Of a stretch of DNA of 64,000 bases, positions 55,566 to 61,792 are shown piece after piece; position 1 is the stretch's first letter, and every line of letters begins with the position of its first letter. Source of the DNA: a virus; the IMG/VR virus record IMGVR_UViG_3300030099_008032, positions 1-64,000 of that record, one strand, 5' to 3'. Made by a program: the position numbers and the translations under genes. Below the pieces are notes generated by a model. The model did not search any database. It saw only the letters and a program-made list of their open reading frames with translations, and was not told the origin of the DNA.

Positions 55566-56787
55566 CGATGGTGAGTACAAGATTCATTTTGAGATTTCCA
55601 CTGTGGAAACAATCGACCGTTCTGTCTATAACTATATAAAGTCTTTATCGCTTTCGACAACAACAAACCAGGGATTTAAGCCGGTTCCTATAATATGGGG
55701 AACAGCCGAACGCTCTTACCAGACTAAAAACAGCAAAGAAGTTAGAGACAGGCAGGGAATGCTCATATTACCCTTGATATCTATAAGAAGGACAGGATTC
55801 AAGAAAGAGCTCCGGAGCCCTGGTATATTTCAAGGCAACGTTCCCGAAGCTTCAGATTCTCAAGGCGGTTCTTTGCATGTTCGCAGAACTCTTTTCCACC
55901 AAAAAACATTAAAATTTGCAAACGCTGACGCAAAGAAGAGCACAGGCCAAAAGAATTTCCCAACGACGCGGCCAAGCCCAAAGGTTGTATATCGAACGAT
56001 AACGGTGCCCATGCCAGTTAATGTTGAGGTTATGTATGAGATAACACTTAGAACTGAATATCAGCAACAAATGAATGAGCTAATGGTACCGTTTGTCACT
56101 AGCCCCGGGACAATAAACTATGTGCCTCTAACAGAGGGTGACCACCGGTACGAAGGCTTCATACAGGCAGATTATTCATCAAATAGCAATCTTGATAATT
56201 TTTCAGAAGAAGAAAGAAAGTTCGAAACTAAAATAAGCATAAAAGTAATTGGCTATGTGGTATCCGAAGGCCCAAACAGAGAAAAACCTTATTATGCAGT
56301 AAGAGAAAATATCGTAGAGGTCAAGCTCCCCAGAGAAAGAATCTCTTTAGCAGAGATACCAGACCACGAATACGGGAGCTATTATGGTCTTTCCGGCGTA
56401 ACAAGAGACCAGATAGAGGCTTTATTCGGAGACCCCAAATTGCTTAATAATGTCCCTGCTGCATCTTTCTTTTCTACGGATGGCGCAGGTGGCTCGGGGG
56501 TAAATTTATCTTCTAATGTTGTTACCACAGATAACTTCTCTACAGTTTTGGCCGATAACATGGTTATCCGAGAACTTTTGAAAAATGAAGGAGATGCAGA
56601 AGGTACGAGGTTCACAACCAGCGCAAATATTAAACCTAATACTGAACAAGTCATGCTCAACGGCTTGCCCGTGCCATTCGGAGCAGTATTCCCAGGCCAA
56701 TATACAGTAGAAAACTCAAATACTATAGTTTTTAACGATACTGTTTTAATTTCAGAGCATGTTATGATAACATATATTAAAGCCTAA
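55555..56787 (+). CDS. 15: Tail terminator/sheath-stabilising protein, gp15-like
   Basis: A 410-residue protein. The ATG at 55555, eight bases after gagaggga, is preferred over an upstream in-frame GTG at 55528. Residues about 40-210 resemble T4 gp15: 'VPIIWGTAERSY', 'LILPLISIRRTGF', 'PSPKVVYRTITVPMPVNVEVMYEITLRTEYQQQMNELMVPFV', the last mirroring gp15's 'NPSP...YELSIFTRYEDDM'. gp15 caps the tail tube and sheath and connects to the neck. The C-terminal 60 residues are an added small beta domain ('QVMLNGLPVPFGAVFPGQYTVENSNTIVFND.VLISEHVMITYI'). A similar domain ends the fibre protein at 61641. Gene order gp13-gp14-gp15 supports the call. Confidence 0.75.
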   Translation: MSDNDGEYKIHFEISTVETIDRSVYNYIKSLSLSTTTNQGFKPVPIIWGTAERSYQTKNSKEVRDRQGMLILPLISIRRTGFKKELRSPGIFQGNVPEASDSQGGSLHVRRTLFHQKTLKFANADAKKSTGQKNFPTTRPSPKVVYRTITVPMPVNVEVMYEITLRTEYQQQMNELMVPFVTSPGTINYVPLTEGDHRYEGFIQADYSSNSNLDNFSEEERKFETKISIKVIGYVVSEGPNREKPYYAVRENIVEVKLPRERISLAEIPDHEYGSYYGLSGVTRDQIEALFGDPKLLNNVPAASFFSTDGAGGSGVNLSSNVVTTDNFSTVLADNMVIRELLKNEGDAEGTRFTTSANIKPNTEQVMLNGLPVPFGAVFPGQYTVENSNTIVFNDTVLISEHVMITYIKA

Positions 56788-56804
56788 ACAGAAAAGGAGA
56801 AAAA

Positions 56805-57170
56805 ATGGCAAAACCTGAAAAAATTTTAGACGAAACTACGGAGTTACCTAGCGAAGCTCCACAAGAACAGAATGAAGAACCAAAAACAATTGACGTTGTT
56901 GAAGTAGAGTGGGAAAACCTCCAGCATATTTTTGAATTTAGACAAAAGTTGGTAAATATGGAAAACTATTTTGCGAATATGTGTCTACAGTTCGAAAAGA
57001 ACAAGACGAATATGATGACTCAGATTACATATGGTGAAAATGACCTATATTCCATGGCCGTTGAGCTTCAGAAGACCATGAACGTCAGTTCGGAAATATC
57101 TTATGAATTAAAATTACCCACCGAACCCGGAGAAAAGGGTTATTTCCTCAGAAAAGACAACGAAGCTTAG
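56805..57170 (+). CDS. Small acidic helical protein, paralogue A (121 aa)
   Basis: A 121-residue protein with ribosome site aaaagga. An acidic Pro/Glu-rich N-terminus (1-40) is followed by a long helix, then the end 'ISYELKLPTEPGEKGYFLRKDNEA'. The same layout and a related ending ('YSVELPSSPEDKVAFKKD') occur in the 136-residue protein at 57471. No known family is recognised. It lies between the tail terminator and the fibre gene. Such helical proteins may be tail chaperones or assembly factors; this is speculation from position. Confidence 0.5.
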   Translation: MAKPEKILDETTELPSEAPQEQNEEPKTIDVVEVEWENLQHIFEFRQKLVNMENYFANMCLQFEKNKTNMMTQITYGENDLYSMAVELQKTMNVSSEISYELKLPTEPGEKGYFLRKDNEA

Positions 57171-57188
57171 GACCTACCCCAATAACGC

Positions 57189-57202
57189 ACTATTTACTAG
57201 TA
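57189..57202 (+). promoter_or_regulatory. Candidate late promoter (copy 6 of motif)
   Basis: ACTATTTACTAGTA lies in a 50-base gap, 18 bases before the GTG at 57221 and 27 before the ATG at 57230. It is close to the ACTATTTACTAAAG form found before gp25 and the sheath gene. Confidence 0.45.
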
Positions 57203-57220
57203 AAAGCAAACTAGGAGATA

Positions 57221-57460
57221 GTGAAAAAAATGAGCGAACAGCCTCAGCATTTTGTAACCAGCGATATCGGAATCGCTGCATATCTGCAATTGCAGGGAAT
57301 AAAGCTTCTTTCCTGCCGCAGATTAGAAAATGGAAAATTTTATTTTCAATTTGACGACACAAAGCAAGATTGTAGAATTAAGTCCTTAGAGTTTCTAGAA
57401 TCTGATTTTTGCAAGTTTGATAACAATGTTAGAAACCTTAAAAAAGTTTTATTTTCATAG
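57221..57460 (+). CDS. Small DUF5659-like protein (79 aa)
   Basis: A 79-residue protein starting at GTG 57221, or ATG 57230 (76 residues). AGGAG at 57213-57217 is three bases from the GTG and twelve from the ATG, so the start is undecided. The sequence 'FVTSDIGIAAYLQLQGIKLLSCRRLENGKFYFQFDDT' fits the DUF5659 pattern, a short beta-alpha domain common in phages and of unknown function. It sits between two paralogous acidic helical proteins. Confidence 0.6.
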   Translation: MKKMSEQPQHFVTSDIGIAAYLQLQGIKLLSCRRLENGKFYFQFDDTKQDCRIKSLEFLESDFCKFDNNVRNLKKVLFS

Positions 57461-57470
57461 GAGTAGAATT

Positions 57471-57881
57471 ATGAGTATTTTAGACAAATTAAAAGACCTC
57501 GTTGCGTCGATGGAATCCATGGAGGATGAAGATGCACCAAAAGCTGAACCTGAACTTGAACTTGAGCCCGAGCCCGAGCCCGAACCAGAAAAAGAAGAGT
57601 CTATTGAGGAACCAGTAGACTACTTAGAATGTACAGAAGAGGAATCAGGAAAAGTTTTCGACTCAATATTAGAGGTTCGAAAATTAAAAAGCGCCCTAGT
57701 TGAGCTTTTGATTGATTTTGAGGAAAAGAAGCACAAGATTTTAAGCTTGATAAAAGATAAGAAGAAGGAGACTTTTTCCGAACTAAACGAGCTAAAAGAA
57801 AAGTATTCAATCCCCACAGAGGGATATTCAGTTGAGTTACCGTCCAGCCCAGAAGATAAAGTTGCTTTCAAGAAAGATTAA
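57471..57881 (+). CDS. Small acidic helical protein, paralogue B (136 aa)
   Basis: The ATG at 57471, after aggag, is preferred over an in-frame TTG 54 bases upstream. The 136-residue product has an acidic N-terminus with an 'ELELEPEPEPEPEKEE' tract, a helical middle ('VRKLKSALVELLIDFEEKKHKILSLIKDKKKETFSELNELKEKY') and an ending like that of the 121-residue protein at 56805. The acidic tract is encoded by a short tandem DNA repeat. Function unknown; probably the same role as its paralogue. Confidence 0.5.
   Translation: MSILDKLKDLVASMESMEDEDAPKAEPELELEPEPEPEPEKEESIEEPVDYLECTEEESGKVFDSILEVRKLKSALVELLIDFEEKKHKILSLIKDKKKETFSELNELKEKYSIPTEGYSVELPSSPEDKVAFKKD
57564..57581 (+). repeat. Tandem hexanucleotide GAGCCC x3
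   Basis: Three exact GAGCCC units, extended by degenerate GAACCT/GAACTT units, encode the Glu-Pro tract of the 136-residue protein. Six-base units change length without shifting frame. Confidence 0.8.
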
Positions 57882-57966
57882 TTTTGTTTTATCCGATATT
57901 CATTTTAATTTTATAATATAATATTAATATTCAACCTGTAAACTTTTAAAAACAGGAGGATTTTAA
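57882..57966. other. AT-rich gap before the fibre gene
   Basis: An 85-base, very AT-rich gap containing TATAAT (57912-57917) inside a TATAATATAATATTAATATT run. The -35 position reads TTATCC, so a sigma70 promoter is only weakly supported. No ACTATTTA motif, terminator or ORF is seen. The fibre ribosome site (aggagga) lies at its end. Confidence 0.3.
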
Positions 57967-60900
57967 ATGGCAAAAGCAACAGGCAGTATAGTTATAAACT
58001 CCAATCCTGCTAACAATACCTCAAGTATTGCAATTGATGACGGCCAGGGCAACGCGTTTAGTACCATTACTTTTATTACAAATGGTGCATCAGCGGGCCA
58101 CCCTGGAGATACTCCTAACGCAGCACCTCTGGTGTATAAGTTTGGAACAAGCACCTCAAATTCAAGGCCTTTGATGGTAGTGAATTTTGGTAATTCAAAT
58201 ACCACACATACATATAGTACATTTGATGACGATTGGGGCCTTGATGGCACTCGCCCGGCAAAAATGATAATATCAGATACGGTGGGTAATACTATAAGTA
58301 TCCAATTTTCTACTGCAACATCCGGGCAATCTGGTACCTCAATCTTTTCAGGCACCAATTCAAATGCTCGTAAAATCTCTACTGGGGTGTATGAGGTCGG
58401 CGCCGAGAATTGTGGAGGTTCCGCCCGTATAGGTGCAGTTATGTTTGGTGTTTTTAAGTGTGTTAAAGACGCGATTGATAATGATAGTTTTGATGTTTCG
58501 GTGGATATAATACACTACTCCAACGGCGGCTCAGGGTCGTCTCTCTCGGATGGCAACATAAGTTATCCATATTTGAAATTGATTTCTCCAAATAGTTCAG
58601 ATTTGGGTCCCGAACATGCGGGTATTTCTGTTGGCCTTGAGAGGGCTAGTGGCACTTGGTCAGCGTCTTCTGGTACTGATTTTATGTGCATGGGAACTAC
58701 TCATCAGACAACTTCGAGGCTCGTGCGCATCGATGGCCCTATCGAGGCTGCATACGCATCTCGAGCCGGCTCACATGATTCCCTTAGTTCATCCAACCTG
58801 ACAGCAACGGAGCTTGCAACCGCTCTAAGGCAGCGCATTAATTCGATGCCAATCGCCATAACAGCTGCAGGTTCCGGAACGACAGTTAGTTTAACGAATG
58901 ACGCCCACGGTACAGCGGGCAATACAACCATATCAACAAATGACTCCACTAATTTTTCTGTAACTAGTTTTACAGGCGGCTCCGCAGAAGGCGGAGGCGG
59001 CGGCGGTGGAGGAGGAGGTTCTAGCGTGGCTAATCGACTAACAATTTCAGCAGAGCAGGTAGCAAAAGGTGCAGGTCTAAAGGCAGATTCTTCAACCAAA
59101 CCGGCGCTCAAGCTTGATTATAACTCGTTGTCAGCTGCTTCTATTGGGCAGACTGACGTTCTTACTTTTGCGGCCGATAGTTCTAATTCGACCGTAACCA
59201 AAATTACATTTAGTGATTTTGAAGATACAATTTTTGGCGTCATTTCAGGTGACGCAACAATCGCTGCCGGTGGCGCCTTAACCATCGCTGCAGATGCAGT
59301 TGAAGGTTCAATGCTTAACGATAATGTTATCTCTGGCCAGACAGAGTTAGCACAAGGTAGTTTGGCAGCCGCCGACGAACTCATGATTAGTGACGGTGGC
59401 ACGCTCAAGAAGTTTGGTGTCGATAGTCTTGCAAAAGACATGTTGGCTCTTACTACTGAAGCTGCTATTGCTAATGGTGACTACATCATGTTCCTTGATG
59501 GTGGTGCATCCGGTGAGACCAAGAAGGAATCACTTGCAGACCTAGCAACTCTTTTCGCAGGTTCTGGTCTTTCTGCTACCAACTCTGTACTAGCAGTTGA
59601 CTTAAATGAGGTTTCCGCTGCCGACGTTGCGGTCGGGGCTGATAGTATCCTTTTTATTGATGCTAACGACAGCAATGCAACTAAGAAAGAAAGTATTGCG
59701 GACTTGATGACAGCTGCAGCCGGCGACGGCCTCGCGGCATCAAGTGGCGTCTTGTCTGTTGGGGTTGATGACAGCTCCATCGAGACAAATTCGGACGCTC
59801 TTCGCATTAAGGCCTCTGGTGTTACTAACGCAATGCTTGCTGGTTCAATTGTTGCTTCAAAGATGAACAATGCTATTTTTGAAGACCTTGAAACCCTCGG
59901 TGCAGCTTCAGCTGACGGTGAGTTTATCGTTGCAACAGGTGCTGGTGCCTTCGCTTACGAAAGTGGTAACACTGCCCGTACAAGTTTGGGTGTTGGCACT
60001 GGAGACAGTCCTCAGTTCACTGGCCTTACCTTGACTGGTGACCTTACAGTTGGAGGAACAACAACGACGGTTAACTCAACAGTTGTCTCTATTGCTGATT
60101 TGGCACTAGTTGTTGCTTCTGGCTCAACAAATTCTGCTATAGCCGCTGCAGACGGCGCAGGTATTTCTGTTGGCCTCGACGCAGGAAAGAGCCCATTGGC
60201 ATCCTTCCTTTACGATGGAGATTCCTCAAACCCGGCATGGGACTTGTCACACGACCTCAACCTAGCCTCTGGCATGGACTTTAGAATTAATGACACCTCT
60301 GTCTTGTCGGCGGACGGTGCAGTAAAGGTCCAGTCCGGAGTCGCAGGCGCCGGCCTAGCCCACTCAGCAGGCGTTCTTTCTGTTGACATGTCCGAGTTCA
60401 GCGCAGTTACTCCTGCTGCATCTGATTCATTCTTGACGCTTGATTCTGATGGTTCAACCGAACAGAGAACAACGACCGATGCTCTAGCAACCTTGTTTGC
60501 TGGTAACGGCCTTGCAGCTGCCTCGGCAGTGTTGTCAGTCGACTTGAATGAACTTACCGCCGCGGCAGTTGATGTGGCTAACGACTCGATAGCTATTGTA
60601 GATGCTAATGATAGCAATGCTTCCAAAAAGGAGAGTATTGCAGACTTGGCAACCGCTATGGCTGGCTCCGGCCTCTCTGCAACATCCGGTGTCTTCGCGG
60701 TTGATTTGAATGAGGTTTCAGCGGCTGCTGTTGATGTTGCTGCTGACAGCATCCTCATCATTGATGCCAATGACAGCAATGCAACCAAGAAGGAGAGTGT
60801 CGCTGACCTGGCTACTGCCATGGCCGGTGCAGGTATCGGCGTATCCAGTGGTGTATTATCACTTGATATCGACGAACTTTCTGCTCTTGGCGGAACAGGT

Positions 60901-61641
60901 GTTGCGCAGGGTGACCACTTCGTCTTCTCAGATGACGGAACAGAGAAGAAGATTACATTCTCTAACATGGAGGATGCAATCTTTGGTAACGTCAGTGGTG
61001 ATGCTACTATCGCTGCCGGCGGTGCTTTAACCATTGCTGCTGATGCAGTTGAGGGCTCAATGCTTAACGACAATGTTATTTCTGGTCAAACAGAATTAGC
61101 ACATGCTGACATCGCTGATGCAGATGAATTGATGATTAGTGACGGTGGTACACTTAAGAAGGTCGGCGTCGACAGTCTTCAGAATCACTACTACGGCAAT
61201 ATTTCTGGCGATGCAACTGTAGCTGACGGTGGTGCTTTAACTATTGCATCCACTGCAATTGAAGGCTCAATGCTTAATAACAATGTTATCTCAGGTCAGA
61301 CTGATATTGGTGCAGCCGTGGCTGATACTGATGAAATCATGATTTCGGATGGCGGTACACTAAGAAGAGCAGACATCAGCAGATTTAAGACTTATATCGC
61401 TGCAAACTTTGTAGAAGACGTCTTTAACTCTGGTGCTGTTGCTGTCTCCGGTGCTGTCGGTGACTTGACAGCAACACCTGCAGGTGGAGACTCAGCCCCG
61501 GACGCCATTTCTGTCTACATCAATGGTCTTTTGCAGACCCAAGATGTAGACTACTCTATTTCTGGTGCAACATTGTCTCTCAAGGGAGCAACCAGTTTGG
61601 GTGCCCAAGACGAGATGGTCGTTAAGTACATAAAGCTTTAA
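57967..61641 (+). CDS. Repeat-rich tail fibre protein (1224 aa)
   Basis: A 1224-residue protein with strong ribosome site caggagga. The first 320 residues contain beta modules related to those in the giant protein ('ELATALRQRINSMPIAITAAGSGTTVSLTNDAHGTAGNTTIST'). A poly-Gly linker (near residues 342-352) follows. From about 380 to 1140, repeated segments occur: 'GDATIAAGGALTIAADAVEGSMLN' (three copies), 'DELMISDGGTLKK' (several) and 'DANDSN.[TS]KKES[IV]ADL' (three). Such repeats are typical of long trimeric fibres. The last 50 residues form a small beta domain ending 'DEMVVKYIKL', like the end of the gp15-like protein. It probably binds the host receptor. Codons in the repeats have diverged synonymously. 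Confidence 0.75.
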   Translation: MAKATGSIVINSNPANNTSSIAIDDGQGNAFSTITFITNGASAGHPGDTPNAAPLVYKFGTSTSNSRPLMVVNFGNSNTTHTYSTFDDDWGLDGTRPAKMIISDTVGNTISIQFSTATSGQSGTSIFSGTNSNARKISTGVYEVGAENCGGSARIGAVMFGVFKCVKDAIDNDSFDVSVDIIHYSNGGSGSSLSDGNISYPYLKLISPNSSDLGPEHAGISVGLERASGTWSASSGTDFMCMGTTHQTTSRLVRIDGPIEAAYASRAGSHDSLSSSNLTATELATALRQRINSMPIAITAAGSGTTVSLTNDAHGTAGNTTISTNDSTNFSVTSFTGGSAEGGGGGGGGGGSSVANRLTISAEQVAKGAGLKADSSTKPALKLDYNSLSAASIGQTDVLTFAADSSNSTVTKITFSDFEDTIFGVISGDATIAAGGALTIAADAVEGSMLNDNVISGQTELAQGSLAAADELMISDGGTLKKFGVDSLAKDMLALTTEAAIANGDYIMFLDGGASGETKKESLADLATLFAGSGLSATNSVLAVDLNEVSAADVAVGADSILFIDANDSNATKKESIADLMTAAAGDGLAASSGVLSVGVDDSSIETNSDALRIKASGVTNAMLAGSIVASKMNNAIFEDLETLGAASADGEFIVATGAGAFAYESGNTARTSLGVGTGDSPQFTGLTLTGDLTVGGTTTTVNSTVVSIADLALVVASGSTNSAIAAADGAGISVGLDAGKSPLASFLYDGDSSNPAWDLSHDLNLASGMDFRINDTSVLSADGAVKVQSGVAGAGLAHSAGVLSVDMSEFSAVTPAASDSFLTLDSDGSTEQRTTTDALATLFAGNGLAAASAVLSVDLNELTAAAVDVANDSIAIVDANDSNASKKESIADLATAMAGSGLSATSGVFAVDLNEVSAAAVDVAADSILIIDANDSNATKKESVADLATAMAGAGIGVSSGVLSLDIDELSALGGTGVAQGDHFVFSDDGTEKKITFSNMEDAIFGNVSGDATIAAGGALTIAADAVEGSMLNDNVISGQTELAHADIADADELMISDGGTLKKVGVDSLQNHYYGNISGDATVADGGALTIASTAIEGSMLNNNVISGQTDIGAAVADTDEIMISDGGTLRRADISRFKTYIAANFVEDVFNSGAVAVSGAVGDLTATPAGGDSAPDAISVYINGLLQTQDVDYSISGATLSLKGATSLGAQDEMVVKYIKL
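59234..61311 (+). repeat. Dispersed coding repeats in the fibre gene
   Basis: Three copies of the 'GDAT.A.GGALTIA..A.EGSMLN.NVISGQT' unit start near 59234, 60984 and 61196. Three 'DANDSN' units start near 59656, 60598 and 60760. Protein similarity is high while third positions differ, so the repeats are old or under protein-level selection. Confidence 0.7.
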
Positions 61642-61675
61642 AGTTTTATTACTTTCCCGCCTTTGTGTCCCTCAA

Positions 61676-61710
61676 AACACCCCGGTTTCTGCCGGGGTGT
61701 TCTTTTTCTT
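61676..61710 (+). terminator. Intrinsic terminator after tail fibre gene
   Basis: AACACCCCGG (61676-61685) pairs with CCGGGGTGTT (61692-61701) around a six-base loop, followed by a T-rich run (ctttttctttctttt). A strong ten-base-pair stem. Confidence 0.9.
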
Positions 61711-61737
61711 TCTTTTATTCTTTTGAAAGATAGTAAA

Positions 61738-61751
61738 ACTATTTACTAAAG
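61738..61751 (+). promoter_or_regulatory. Candidate late promoter (copy 7 of motif)
   Basis: ACTATTTACTAAAG, identical to copy 1, lies about 30 bases after a strong terminator and 42 bases before the sheath ATG. Because the terminator should stop upstream transcription, the sheath gene needs its own promoter, and this is the obvious candidate. Confidence 0.6.
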
Positions 61752-61792
61752 TGATATCCCTATTTTAGTACCTTTTGAGGAGAATACTCGAT

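Noticed and set aside
60210-61073. 287-codon open frame on the minus strand inside the fibre gene
   Set aside because: It mirrors the repetitive Ala/Ser/Asp codons of the fibre on the opposite strand, has no ribosome site and encodes a low-complexity Ala/Ser-rich product.
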